From: an uncultured Barnesiella sp.
Lineage (GTDB): Bacteria > Bacteroidota > Bacteroidia > Bacteroidales > Barnesiellaceae_A
Length of the DNA stretch: 64,000 nt
Direction of reading: 5' to 3'
NCBI GenBank assembly: GCA_944321085.1
Contig: CALUJY010000002.1
Location: 124,001-188,000, forward strand
A program made the translations under genes and the position numbers. The notes beneath the pieces are model-generated. The model saw only the letters and a program-made list of their open reading frames with translations. It did not search any database and was not told where the DNA came from. Positions 52,229 to 62,004 of the stretch are shown piece by piece. How positions within the stretch are numbered: the first letter of the stretch is position 1; each line of letters starts with the position of its first letter.

Positions 52229-54523
52229 ATGTCTGAAAAGCTAAAAGAAGAAGCTCTGAGGTATCACATGGAGGGTAAACCCGGGAAAATAGAGGTTGTG
52301 CCCACCAAACCATACAGTACGCAACACGACCTCTCTATGGCATATACGCCGGGAGTGGCGCAACCATGTCTTGAAATAGAGAAAAATCCCGAATGTGCAT
52401 ACGATTATACGGCAAAAGGCAATCTTGTGGCTGTTATCTCCAATGGTACGGCTGTTTTAGGATTGGGTGATATAGGCGCTTTGTCCGGGAAACCCGTTAT
52501 GGAGGGCAAAGGGTTGTTATTCAAAATTTTTGCAGGTATAGATGTGTTCGATATTGAGGTGGCCGAAAAAGACCCCGACAGATTTATACAAGCCGTGAAG
52601 GCTATCGCTCCCACCTTTGGCGGTATTAACCTCGAAGATATAAAAGCACCTGAATGCTTCGAGATAGAGCAGCGATTAAAAGAAGAACTCGATATTCCTG
52701 TCATGCACGACGACCAACACGGTACGGCCATTATATCGGGTGCCGGACTGCTTAATGCCATAGAACTGCAAGGAAAACGTATCGAGGATGTACGTCTTGT
52801 CGTAAATGGAGCCGGAGCAGCAGCTATCTCGTGTACCCGTCTATATAAAAAATTGGGTATAAGAGCCGAAAATATCGTCATGGTCGATAGTAAAGGGGTT
52901 ATTACCAAGAATCGCAAAGGTCTGAATGACTCAAAGGCCGAATTTGCTACTGAGCGTAATATATCTACTCTTGTTGAAGCAATGGTAGGCGCTGACGTAT
53001 TTTTGGGCTTGTCGGTTGCCGACGTACTGACACCCGAGATGGTACAATCTATGAACGAACGACCTATTGTCTTTGCTTTGGCCAATCCCAACCCCGAAAT
53101 ATCGTATGAAAAAGCAAAAGCCTCACGTCCCGACTTGATATTTGCGACCGGGCGGTCGGACTATCCCAACCAAATCAACAATGTGATAGGATTTCCATAT
53201 ATCTTCCGCGGAGCACTCGACGCCCGGGCTACCGGCATCAATGAGGATATGAAATTGGCTGCTGTTTATGCTATTGCATCGCTTGCCAAACAACCTGTAC
53301 CCGATGTCGTGAATGCTGCCTATGGCCTTAATCGCATAAAATTCGGTCCCGATTATATTATTCCCAAACCTCTTGACCCCCGCTTGCTGATTACCGTAGC
53401 GCCGGCAGTAGCAAGAGCGGCCATGAATTCGGGTATTGCCAAGCATCCTATTACCGATTGGAAAGCCTACGAGCATAAGTTGCGAGTACTCATGGGCAAC
53501 GACAATAAGATGCTGCGTCATATCTACGAGAAGGCTCAAAATTCGCCCCGCAAACGAGTCGTTTTTGCCGAAGCCAACCATGCTAATATGTTACGAGCTG
53601 CCGTTACAGCTCTCAGAGAAAATATTTGTCAGCCCGTATTGCTCGGCAACGATGAATATATAAATAAATTGGCAACATCTATCGGTGTTGACCTTGACGG
53701 CCTTGAAATAGTCAATCTGCGTCATCCTAACGAAGAGAATCGCCGTTTGCGCTATGCTCGCATTTTAACGGACAAACGTCAACGTGAAGGTATTACCTAC
53801 GAAGAAGCCGTAGAAAAGATGTTCGACCGCAACTACTTCGGTATGATGATGGTAGAGACCGGCGATGCTGACGCATTTATCACCGGTACCTATTCGAAAT
53901 ATACCGAAACCATACAAATTGCCAAAGAGGTTATAGGCATACGTGAAGGATTCAACCACTTTGGAGCCATGCACATTATCAACTCCAAGAAAGGTACTTA
54001 TTTCTTGTCTGACACATTGATAAACCGCCATCCCGATACCGATACGCTGACCGATGTTGCCCGTCTGACAGCCGAGGCGGTACGTTTCTTTGCACAGGAA
54101 CCTGTCATGGCTATGGTGTCTTATTCTAACTTTGGTGCCGATAAGATAGGTAGCCCCATGTTGGTGCGCAATGCGGTACGTTACATGCAAGAACACTATC
54201 CCGACTTGCCTATCGACGGTGAGATGCAAGTAAGTTTTGCAATTAATAACGAATTGAGAGATAAAAGTTTCCCATTCAACAAGCTCAAAGGGAAAGATGT
54301 GAATACAATTATCTTCCCCAACCTAAGCTCTGCCAATACAGCTTATAAGATGATGCTTGAAATGGGTATCGGCGAAACAATTGGTCCCATACAAATAGGA
54401 CTTAATAAACCTATCCACTTTACTGATATTGCATGCGAACCGCGCGACATCGTAAATCTTACGGCAGTAGCTGTTTTGGATGCATTGGTTCAAGAACAGA
54501 AAGAAGGATTATTGAAAAAGTAA
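52229..54523 (+). CDS. maeB: NADP-dependent malic enzyme with phosphotransacetylase-like domain
   Basis: 764 aa, the MaeB fusion type: oxidative decarboxylation of malate to pyruvate with NADP+. N-terminal malic enzyme domain (about 1-160: MAYTPGVAQPCLEIEKNP, YDYTAKGNLVAVISNGTAVLG, KGLLFKIFAGIDVFDIE, MHDDQHGTAIISGAGLLNA), NAD(P)-binding part (RLVVNGAGAAAISCTRLY, ANPNPEISYEKA, ATGRSDYPNQINNVIGFPYIF), and from about 430 the PTA_PTB domain (RKRVVFAEANHANMLRAAV ... PIQIGLNKPIHF), thought to be regulatory. A -7 box TATTTTTG (52164-52171) lies upstream. Single gene transcript, ending at a strong hairpin. Confidence 0.97.
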   Translation: MSEKLKEEALRYHMEGKPGKIEVVPTKPYSTQHDLSMAYTPGVAQPCLEIEKNPECAYDYTAKGNLVAVISNGTAVLGLGDIGALSGKPVMEGKGLLFKIFAGIDVFDIEVAEKDPDRFIQAVKAIAPTFGGINLEDIKAPECFEIEQRLKEELDIPVMHDDQHGTAIISGAGLLNAIELQGKRIEDVRLVVNGAGAAAISCTRLYKKLGIRAENIVMVDSKGVITKNRKGLNDSKAEFATERNISTLVEAMVGADVFLGLSVADVLTPEMVQSMNERPIVFALANPNPEISYEKAKASRPDLIFATGRSDYPNQINNVIGFPYIFRGALDARATGINEDMKLAAVYAIASLAKQPVPDVVNAAYGLNRIKFGPDYIIPKPLDPRLLITVAPAVARAAMNSGIAKHPITDWKAYEHKLRVLMGNDNKMLRHIYEKAQNSPRKRVVFAEANHANMLRAAVTALRENICQPVLLGNDEYINKLATSIGVDLDGLEIVNLRHPNEENRRLRYARILTDKRQREGITYEEAVEKMFDRNYFGMMMVETGDADAFITGTYSKYTETIQIAKEVIGIREGFNHFGAMHIINSKKGTYFLSDTLINRHPDTDTLTDVARLTAEAVRFFAQEPVMAMVSYSNFGADKIGSPMLVRNAVRYMQEHYPDLPIDGEMQVSFAINNELRDKSFPFNKLKGKDVNTIIFPNLSSANTAYKMMLEMGIGETIGPIQIGLNKPIHFTDIACEPRDIVNLTAVAVLDALVQEQKEGLLKK

Positions 54524-54565
54524 TATTCTACATTTGTATTTGCTACATAGAGAGAATAGTTGATT

Positions 54566-54605
54566 AATTATATTAGTCTCACCTTGTGGTGAGACTAATA
54601 TAATT
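54566..54605. terminator. Terminator after maeB
   Basis: AATTATATTAGTCTCACC (54566-54583) and GGTGAGACTAATATAATT (54588-54605) form a perfect 18-bp stem with a 4-nt loop (TTGT), 43 bp after the maeB stop. Confidence 0.85.
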
Positions 54606-54665
54606 TGCAGTTACATCTCCTCAATTGCTGTGACATTATATTAATCGCACATAAACCTTAACCGT

Positions 54666-56783
54666 ATGAACAAAAAAAGTTATTACATGACATTAGGTAC
54701 TCTACTTGCATTGACGGCATGTACGCCTAAGCAAAAAATCGAATATCCTGCCGCAGAACGTACCGACGTATGCGATACGCTATGGGGCGTTGTTGTCGCC
54801 GACCCTTATCGCTGGTTGGAAAATGATACAAGCAATGCTACCGCCGAATGGGTGCGAGCTGAAAATGAATTGACGAACCGATATTTGGCAAAGATTCCTT
54901 TCCGCGAAGACTTGCGCAAACGCCTTGCGGAAGTGACTCAATATGCAACGGAAGATATTCCGTAGAAAAAACATGGGAAGTTCTATTTTTATCGAAATGA
55001 CGGAACGCAAAACCAAGATGTTCTTTATGAGGCCGACTCGTTGGGTGCAACACCGCACGTGGTACTCGATCCCAATACACTGAGCGAAGACGGAACTGTG
55101 GCCTTGTCGCAAGTATCTATATCGCCAGACGGCAACTATCTTGCTTACTCGATTGCCCGAAGCGGGTCGGATTGGAATGAGATATATGTTATAGACCTTA
55201 AAAGCGGAGAATTACTGCCCGACCATATCCAGTGGGGCAAATTCTCTAACATTTCGTGGTATGGCGACGGCTTCTATTATAGCACTTTCAAACCTGAAAA
55301 AGGGAAAGAGCTTACAGCAACAAATACGTATCATACCGTATATTATCACAAATTGGGCAGCGATGTCGCTACCGACCAAAAGATCTATTGCAATGAAGAA
55401 AATCCGTACCGTTATGTATCGGCCATAGTAACGGATGACAAACACTACCTTGTTATTTTCGAGTCGGATGGCACGTCGGGAGCTGCTATATACGTCAAGG
55501 ATTTGTCAAACGCCAAATCACCTATCAAACGCATCGTAGATGGGTATGATAACGAGTACGGCTGGGTAGGCGTGCAAGATGGCCGATTACTGATGACGAC
55601 CAATAATAGCGCTCCTAATCACAGATTGGTATCTATCGACCCCTCACACCCTGCCCCTGAGGCTTGGAACGAGATTATTCCCGAACGTGAACATGTAATA
55701 GATAACGTTGTGATGGGTAACGGCAAGTTGCTGGTAACCTATACCGAAGATGTCATGAGCCACCTCTATATATATACGCTCGACGGTAAAAAACTGTATG
55801 AAGTGGAACTTCCCGGAATAGGTAGTGTAAATGCTATTTCTGCCGACAAGGACGAACCTGAGGTATTCTATTCGTTTACATCGTTTACATATCCGCAGAC
55901 GACCTTCCGTTTAGATACCGAGAAAAATTCATCAACATTATATTTTGCACCCGAAACAGGTTTCGACCCCGATAATTACGAGAGCAAGCAAGTGTTCTAT
56001 CGGAGTAAAGACGGTACACAAATACCCATGACTATAACTCACAAGAAAGGAATACAACTTGATGGAAACAATCCTACTTTGTTGTACGGATACGGCGGTT
56101 TCACCATATCGCTTAACCCTCGTTTCAACGACACAATGATTCCATTTTTGGAGCAAGGCGGCGTATATGCCGAGGCAAACTTGCGCGGCGGTGGTGAATA
56201 TGGTGAGGCATGGCATATAGCCGGTACGAAGATGCAAAAACAGAATGTTTTTGACGATTTCATAGCTGCGGCCGAGTATCTGATAAATGAGGGCTATACT
56301 TCACCTCAGCGATTGGCCATCTACGGAGGCTCTAATGGAGGCCTTTTGGTAGGAGCCTGCATGACACAACGCCCCGAACTTTTTGCCGTAGCCGTTCCGG
56401 CCGTAGGTGTGATGGATATGTTACGCTATCATAAATTTACTATCGGATGGGGATGGTCTGGCGACTACGGTACGGCCGACGATAATGCTGAAATGTTCAA
56501 GTACCTGCTTGCTTATTCGCCGTTGCACAATCTGAAACCCGGTACGACATATCCTGCCACGCTTGTTATGACAGCCGACCACGACGACCGCGTAGTACCT
56601 GCCCATTCGTTTAAGTTCGCTGCCGAACTGCAATATTGTAACGATGGTACCCACCCTACTCTCATACGTATAGATTCTAATGCCGGTCATGGTGCCGGTC
56701 GTCCGCGGCATAAAATTATCGATGAGAAAACAGATCTCTATTCCTTCATTATGTATAACCTCGGGATGACCCCGCGCTTTTAG
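54666..56783 (+). pseudogene. Prolyl oligopeptidase (S9A) lipoprotein interrupted by an in-frame TAG
   Basis: From ATG 54666: lipoprotein signal (MTLGTLLALTACTPK), then EYPAAERTDVCDTLWGVVV and DPYRWLEND, the S9A opening. Codon 100 is TAG (54963-54965). The same frame continues at once with KKHGKFYFYRNDGTQNQDVL and runs to 56783. The catalytic residues are all intact: Ser in AIYGGSNGGLLVGA (about 556), Asp in MTADHDDRVV, His in SNAGHGAG. Family members read on with an aromatic residue near this point, so TGG to TAG is likely. Read through, 705 codons would be normal length. No downstream start gives a working beta-propeller. TAG ends other genes here (for example at 25540 and 27935), so recoding is unlikely. 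Confidence 0.82.
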
Positions 56784-56822
56784 TGCAGGGACATAATTAT
56801 TTCACCGATTCAGACCATAAAG

Positions 56823-56860
56823 AAGCGAGGGTGTGCCGTATGATTGGCGCGCCCTCGCTT
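56823..56860. terminator. Bidirectional terminator between the S9A gene and the DUF4923 gene
   Basis: AAGCGAGGGTGTGCC (56823-56837) and GGCGCGCCCTCGCTT (56846-56860) form a 15-bp stem with two G-U pairs and an 8-nt loop; T/A residues flank both ends. Confidence 0.88.
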
Positions 56861-56883
56861 TTCGTAATAATATTTGCAGCTCT

Positions 56884-57582
56884 TTATCCCTTTGTCAATT
56901 CAAATCCTATGAGAACGCCATCGTAGCCGTCCAACAAAGAGAAGATAGAGTCTAACGTCGTAATTCCTAACTGTCCGACGAGTGAACGGAACATATCTAT
57001 GAATTTGTCTACTTCATACAACATGAGCATTTTATTTCCTGACACCTCTATATATACGGGTGTAGTAGCCAAGGCATACGAACCTAACTTGACAAATTCC
57101 ATCTGGAAATAATCCTCTTTTTCAGCTTTGCTTACACTTCCTTTCAAAGGTATTTTACCGAAATTCATGGTAAACCCTCCATTGGTATCGAAGGTATAAC
57201 TATATTTCGATGCCGAAAACCCCAACTTTTCATAATACGGGGCGAGTTTATTTGCAATTTGGGAAGAAACCACGGCACCGCCTGCACTTTTCAAGAAGTT
57301 TTCCGATTGGAACTTGCATGCCGGAGCAGCATATTGCCATGTACCTTGCAAATCGGCAACGGTAAGTTCGCTATTCAGATTAAGAACCCCGCCTAACAGG
57401 CCGCCTAAGGCAGAGCCTAAATCGGACGTAACCGTTTGATTTTCAGTGGCCGTTGATGATGATTGATTGTGGCTGCCTATTTTATTCAACAAATCGCCCA
57501 AGCCTGATTGAGCAGATACACCCAGCGGTGTTATTAGGGCAGCACCTAAAAACACACATACATTTATAAATAACGATTTCAT
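56884..57582 (-). CDS. DUF4923 secreted protein (lipocalin-like)
   Basis: 232 aa from the ATG at 57582, which gives a signal peptide (MKSLFINVCVFLGAALITPLG then VSAQSG). An open frame extends 32 codons further up but runs through the promoter region; the -7 box TATCTTTG (57614-57607, minus) sits there. The body has ELTVADLQGTWQYAAPACKF, KSAGGAVVSSQIANKLAPYY and FDTNGGFTMNFGKIPLKGS, the DUF4923 hallmarks. The fold is taken as a small beta-barrel; function unknown. Single gene, convergent with the S9A gene. Confidence 0.85.
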   Translation of the reverse strand: MKSLFINVCVFLGAALITPLGVSAQSGLGDLLNKIGSHNQSSSTATENQTVTSDLGSALGGLLGGVLNLNSELTVADLQGTWQYAAPACKFQSENFLKSAGGAVVSSQIANKLAPYYEKLGFSASKYSYTFDTNGGFTMNFGKIPLKGSVSKAEKEDYFQMEFVKLGSYALATTPVYIEVSGNKMLMLYEVDKFIDMFRSLVGQLGITTLDSIFSLLDGYDGVLIGFELTKG

Positions 57583-57950
57583 AATATGAGAAATTAAATA
57601 GTCATACAAAGATAAAACTTTAAATGATTGTATCTTCACTCCGGCCATGCTTTTAGTTATAATAAAAGATTTAAGCATTAAAAAATATTAATATTAGTTC
57701 GCGCTTTGAACCTTTACAGAAAATAAAGGTTATTCTGGTATAAGAAAGGGCAAGAATAGCATGATTATAATGCGATACAGGGAAATGGAGGAGCCCCCTG
57801 AATTTCATGACAATCACGTATCTCTTGGCTCTTTCTTTTATGTTATAATTTTTCTCAAAAATAGGTTTCGCTTATCACCGTGCGCACAATATTCCGATGA
57901 ATAAGTTCATGTGTACATGCTTTTTATGCGTATTCATTTACACATATTTT
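57583..57950. other. Non-coding spacer, AT-rich
   Basis: I see no gene here. It holds the minus-strand -7 box of the DUF4923 gene (57607-57614) and the 3' flank of the polysaccharide gene, ending in the hairpin at 57951. Confidence 0.6.
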
Positions 57951-57994
57951 GCGGGGCTGAATCGGGAATTGTATATATTCCGGCTCAGCCCCGC
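57951..57994 (-). terminator. Hairpin after the CapD-like gene
   Basis: GCGGGGCTGA (57951-57960) and TCAGCCCCGC (57985-57994) form a perfect 10-bp stem, extended inward by GGGAAT/ATTCC-type pairs, 24 bp after the stop of the CapD-like gene on the minus strand. There is no U-tract. Confidence 0.65.
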
Positions 57995-58017
57995 TATGAT
58001 ATTTATTAAATACGAAA

Positions 58018-60012
58018 CTATTTGACAGTTACAGGACGTACCGCTTCGGCCGCTTGCATTTCTTGTTCTATCTCGCGATCTATTTGCTCGAATGCCGAGT
58101 TCTTGCTCTTATATTCAGGAACAAGCATTTTCATCATTTTCACCATTTTATATGCGTCGCCTTTATACGCCATCTCTATCATAGGCTCGATTGCCCGCAC
58201 AACGGTGTTATATTCATATTGGCGCACTTGCGCTATCATTATCTTCTTATGATACGTAGCCGTAGTCTTTTCTTTGTCGTTAAGTAATTCCTCGTACAAT
58301 TTTTCTCCGGGGCGTAATCCGGTTTCAACAATTTTTATGTCTTTGTCGAGTTTCAGACCCGAAAGGAGTATCATTCTCTTTGCCAAGTCATATATTTTGA
58401 CGGGTTTACCCATGTCGAAAATAAATATTTCCCCCCCCTGCCCCATGCATCCGGCCTCTAAAACAAGATTACATGCCTCGGGAATTGTCATAAAATAACG
58501 TATGATGTCTTTATGGGTTATTGTTACAGGCCCGCCATGAGCAATTTGTTCTTTGAATAAAGGGACAACTGAGCCGTTAGAGCCCAATACATTTCCAAAA
58601 CGAGTCGTAATAAAGGCGGTACGCGACAAAGGACTGTTGCGACGCGACTGAAAGAAAAGCGACTGCACATATATCTCGGCAATTCGCTTGGAACATCCCA
58701 TAACATTGGTCGGATTGACAGCTTTGTCGGTAGAAATCATCACAAATTTTTCTACCCCATATTCGAGAGCGAGGTCGGCAACATTGCGTGTACCTCGCAC
58801 GTTGGTCAGTATGGCCTCTGTCGGATTGTTCTCCATCATAGGTACATGTTTATAGGCAGCTGCATGGAATACAAAATCGGGACGGAATTGCTCATAAGCT
58901 TGTCTTACCCGTTCTTTATTCTGTATATCGCCCACAAACAGGTGGACTTTTATAGAGGGATATAATGCACCCATTTCGAGTTGCATGCTGTGCATGGGAG
59001 TTTCGGCTTGGTCATACAGCACGATGCTCTCTGCGCGGAATGCTGCTACTTGACGCACCAATTCGCTGCCTATCGAGCCAGCTGCTCCGGTAATCATGAC
59101 GACCTTACCTTTTATCATTCGGCTTATTTTGGGGTTATCTGTATGAATAGGTTCGCGTCCGAGCAAATCTTCAATCTTTATATTATATACATATTGCGAA
59201 ATATTCTTGTTGCTTTTTTCCTGGTCGAACTCTTCGATTTGATTAAGGAGCAGCAGTTCTATACCGGCTTCGAGGAAACGGTCGGCAAATCCTTTTTTCA
59301 TCAATTCAAGATGTGTAGCAAGGAAAATAAGAGTCTTGGCGTTATAATCAGCAAAGATTTCGTCTATTTTTTCAAGATTAAATGGCACAATAGGTATGCC
59401 ATTTACGTCATCGCCTTTTTTCGAACCTTTCAAAGATAGCAAGGCGACAGGGTTAAAAGCTCCGTTTACTTCGTTTTTCAGCGCATTGGCAAGTACAATA
59501 GAATCTATTGCCGAACCTAATACGATAACGCTCTTGCGCGTATTACGACTATTTATCATTCTGTTATAGAGTTCCTTTACAGAAAGTCGCAAGAGCAATA
59601 TCAATGAAAACGAAACAAGCCCAATCTCTATAATGTGAATGAGAGTTAATAATCTGATCCCTAAAAGAGAACCTATAAATGATAAGACTAACAATGTCAA
59701 CGTGGCCGAGAAAGTCATGATAAAGACGCGATATGTATCTTCGGTCCCCGTATATCTTATAATGCCATAGTATGTATGATATACTCGGCACATTATGCCA
59801 TATATGAATACTACAATCGCAATTCTGATAAGATTGTACCAATTGAAGAGGAACACTATTTGTCCATCTTCGTTGTTATTTGCTAATATTATAAAAAAGC
59901 ATGACAAAAACACCAAAAAGAGGTCGATTGCCAAAATAGCCCAACGAGGCGCCCGAGAAGAAAATATCTTCTTCATCAAGGGACTTTTAGAAAGAGTATC
60001 AAATAAGCTCAT
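58018..60012 (-). CDS. Membrane polysaccharide biosynthesis protein, CapD/WbpM-like nucleotide-sugar dehydratase/epimerase
   Basis: 664 aa. Four to five N-terminal membrane helices (AILAIDLFLVFLSCFFIIL, RIAIVVFIYGIMCRVYH, VLSFIGSLLGIRLLTLIHII) precede a CoA-binding-like Rossmann domain (SVIVLGSAIDSIVLANAL) and an SDR domain: MITGAAGSIGSELVRQ (about 305), VFHAAAYKHVPMMEN, ISTDKAVNPTNVMGCSKR (catalytic TDKA/MxxxK form) and RFGNVLGSNGSVVPLF. Such enzymes make UDP-4-keto-6-deoxy sugars from UDP-GlcNAc for capsule or O-antigen. The predicted promoter is about 220 bp upstream, so the leader is long. Companion genes for surface glycans lie 1-3 kb away. Confidence 0.93.
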   Translation of the reverse strand: MSLFDTLSKSPLMKKIFSSRAPRWAILAIDLFLVFLSCFFIILANNNEDGQIVFLFNWYNLIRIAIVVFIYGIMCRVYHTYYGIIRYTGTEDTYRVFIMTFSATLTLLVLSFIGSLLGIRLLTLIHIIEIGLVSFSLILLLRLSVKELYNRMINSRNTRKSVIVLGSAIDSIVLANALKNEVNGAFNPVALLSLKGSKKGDDVNGIPIVPFNLEKIDEIFADYNAKTLIFLATHLELMKKGFADRFLEAGIELLLLNQIEEFDQEKSNKNISQYVYNIKIEDLLGREPIHTDNPKISRMIKGKVVMITGAAGSIGSELVRQVAAFRAESIVLYDQAETPMHSMQLEMGALYPSIKVHLFVGDIQNKERVRQAYEQFRPDFVFHAAAYKHVPMMENNPTEAILTNVRGTRNVADLALEYGVEKFVMISTDKAVNPTNVMGCSKRIAEIYVQSLFFQSRRNSPLSRTAFITTRFGNVLGSNGSVVPLFKEQIAHGGPVTITHKDIIRYFMTIPEACNLVLEAGCMGQGGEIFIFDMGKPVKIYDLAKRMILLSGLKLDKDIKIVETGLRPGEKLYEELLNDKEKTTATYHKKIMIAQVRQYEYNTVVRAIEPMIEMAYKGDAYKMVKMMKMLVPEYKSKNSAFEQIDREIEQEMQAAEAVRPVTVK

Positions 60013-60238
60013 AACACAATTCTATCTCCTTAATAACACTGTTCAAGAAAAAAAGTTATTGATACACGTCATTTCTTAAACAGTTTGTTTAATCATCTTC
60101 TCACGTTCGAGGTAAACTCATGAAAATTAATAGATTAAACATGAATAATACAAAAATGTGATGAATTACAATATATACAAAAGCCTGTTTCTATAATCTA
60201 TGTAGTTTGCTCACTTTTTATCAAAGAATATACTTTGA

Positions 60239-60269
60239 CAAAGATATAAATTTTATATAATCGAACAAA
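60239..60269 (-). promoter_or_regulatory. Promoter of the CapD-like gene (long leader)
   Basis: Minus strand: TTTG (60269-60266), 19 bp, TATCTTTG (60246-60239). The predicted start near 60232 leaves a leader of about 220 nt before the ATG at 60012. The leader contains a 12-bp hairpin of CTGTTCAAGAAA (60039-60050) and TTTCTTAAACAG (60072-60083), with one mismatch or G-U pair. Confidence 0.7.
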
Positions 60270-60289
60270 GTATAATATTATTTTTATTG

Positions 60290-60350
60290 TACATTTGCGC
60301 CGGCTATGGGATTAGCCTTTAACCGCCATCTATGTGCTGACAATCCCTAC
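60290..60350 (+). promoter_or_regulatory. Fluoride (crcB) riboswitch with -7 box
   Basis: The -7 box TACATTTG (60290-60297) places the transcript start near 60302, the first base of the motif. The aptamer pattern is visible: GGC-TATGGGATTA-GCC (60302-60317), then TTTAACCGCC (60318-60327), then GCTGACAATCCCTAC (60336-60350). GGGATT (60308-60313) pairs with AATCCC (60342-60347), as in the conserved helix of the fluoride riboswitch class; the consensus GGCGATGG...AACCGCC...CTGATG.C.CCTAC is matched apart from small changes. The crcB start codon is 26 bp further on. Regulation by fluoride is known for the class. Confidence 0.88.
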
Positions 60351-60376
60351 TTAATTATAAAATATTAGATTTAATT

Positions 60377-60757
60377 ATGCTAAGGACCTTATTAATTGTA
60401 GGTGCAGGCAGTTTTACCGGTGGCGTACTACGCTATCTTGTATCTAAATTGCTTCAAGATTACGGGACTCATTCGTTTCCCATCAGCACTTTTTTGGTCA
60501 ACATCATAGGATGTTTTGCCATTGGGTTGTTTTATGGTCTGTTTGAACATAGCAATCTGTTGAATACCGACATGCGCCTGTTTCTTACTGTCGGTCTATG
60601 TGGTGGTTTTACCACATTTTCTACCTTTATCAATGAAAGTTATCAGATGGTGAAAGAAGAAAATTTCTTTTTCTTGTTTTCCTATGCTTCTCTTAGCTTT
60701 TTAGGCGGATTATTCATGTTATATATAGGCTACCTTCTTATTAAAATGTTATTGTAA
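60377..60757 (+). CDS. crcB: Fluoride channel CrcB (FluC)
   Basis: 126-aa inner-membrane F- export channel working as a dimer of four-helix subunits. Motifs: [38 protein letters not shown] (with Asn), and the fluoride-path [17 protein letters not shown] with its Thr/Phe and Ser/Phe boxes. The upstream fluoride riboswitch fixes its function and regulation. Single gene, transcribed away from the CapD-like gene. Confidence 0.97.
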   Translation: MLRTLLIVGAGSFTGGVLRYLVSKLLQDYGTHSFPISTFLVNIIGCFAIGLFYGLFEHSNLLNTDMRLFLTVGLCGGFTTFSTFINESYQMVKEENFFFLFSYASLSFLGGLFMLYIGYLLIKMLL

Positions 60758-60858
60758 AGGAGAGAAAATACCTTTACAAAACAGTCGAGCGACAGGTATA
60801 AATTAAGGTATATTAAATCCCGGCCGCAAGAATCGGACAAATACGAAGCGTACCGCTG

Positions 60859-61998
60859 CTATTTTGCATTATCGGTTGTTTCAAGCAGTTCGTTATATAT
60901 ATCTATCATCTGCGGCACTATCTTTTTTGCCGAATATTTCTCTATATCTTCGACAGCTTGCTCACTCAACGACTGCCGCAACTGTCTATTATTATATAGT
61001 GTAATGATATGGTTGCAGAAGCTCTCTTGGTCGTCGACTTTATATAACAAACCGTTTACGCCGTCTACAATAAGGTCTTTTATACCTCTTATGCGAGTGG
61101 CTACTACGGGTAACTTACTGTACATGGCTTCTATAATACTCAGCGGCAATCCTTCGCGTCGACTGGCCGATACAGCGACATCGGCCAAAGCCATGTAGTC
61201 GCCGATACTCCATTTGAAACCGGCAAATATTACATGCTGTTGCAAATGAAGCTCCTCGACCTTATCTACAATATGTTCTTTCATATTACCATCGCCACAC
61301 AAAAGCAACTTGCATCGAGGTATTTCTTTCACTATCTGCTGTAAACAGGAGAGTAAAAAGTCATGATTTTTCCCCGCAATCAGATTTGCCGTATATATCA
61401 AGACGAAATCATCGGCGTCGAGTCGCAAATCTTTCCGAAGGGCCGTCACATGAGATAAATCGGGCTTTATACGGTCTTCATCATAGCCTACACCCGGTAA
61501 AGAGTAGTGTCTGGCAATACGTGTGAAGTGCCGTTCGACACGCAACGAATCTTCCTCATTGATGGTGATGATAGCATCGGTATATTTTGCAAGGAATTGT
61601 TCGGCCGGATAATATAACAGCCACGACAATAGCGGGGCGCCATTATAGAAATGAAATCCGTGAGCGGTATATATCACTTTCGTTCCGTAGCAACGACGGG
61701 CTTTACGGGCGGCTAATCTGCCGATATAAGCTCCTACGGGCGTGTGGCAATGCACTATATCATAGTGTCGGTTTTCTATTTCACGGGAAAGTATTTTTAT
61801 CGCCTTGCAGTTTTTCAAGCTGAAAGGAGTCCGCTCCACAGGCAGGTCAATATGTTGGTGGATATATGGAATGTCCTCTCCATCGTATGCCGAGGCCACA
61901 TGTACAAGCCATCCTCTATCGACCAGTTCTTTGATATATGGCAGGAGAAATACTCTTACGAAATAGTCGGAAGATGTTACAATAAGAATACTCTTCAT
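60859..61998 (-). CDS. GT4-family glycosyltransferase
   Basis: 379 aa, GT-B fold retaining glycosyltransferase for surface polysaccharide. N-terminal Rossmann half with MKSILIVTSSDYFVRVFLLPYIKEL, HCHTPVGAYIGRLAARKA and TAHGFHFYNG; C-terminal half with LIYTANLIAGKNHDFLLSCL, AGFKWSIGDYMALADVAV and the donor-binding SRREGLPLSIIEAMYSKLPVVAT (E-x7-E pattern). The ATG at 61998 is used; a GTG precedes it. It starts 6 nt after the stop of the membrane protein gene upstream (62005), so both are on one transcript. Confidence 0.93.
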   Translation of the reverse strand: MKSILIVTSSDYFVRVFLLPYIKELVDRGWLVHVASAYDGEDIPYIHQHIDLPVERTPFSLKNCKAIKILSREIENRHYDIVHCHTPVGAYIGRLAARKARRCYGTKVIYTAHGFHFYNGAPLLSWLLYYPAEQFLAKYTDAIITINEEDSLRVERHFTRIARHYSLPGVGYDEDRIKPDLSHVTALRKDLRLDADDFVLIYTANLIAGKNHDFLLSCLQQIVKEIPRCKLLLCGDGNMKEHIVDKVEELHLQQHVIFAGFKWSIGDYMALADVAVSASRREGLPLSIIEAMYSKLPVVATRIRGIKDLIVDGVNGLLYKVDDQESFCNHIITLYNNRQLRQSLSEQAVEDIEKYSAKKIVPQMIDIYNELLETTDNAK

Positions 61999-62004
61999 CA
62001 CACA

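Noticed and set aside
54963..54965. UAG recoding (for example pyrrolysine) as cause of the S9A interruption
   Set aside because: TAG is an ordinary stop in several genes here, and only one gene is interrupted; mutation or error is simpler.
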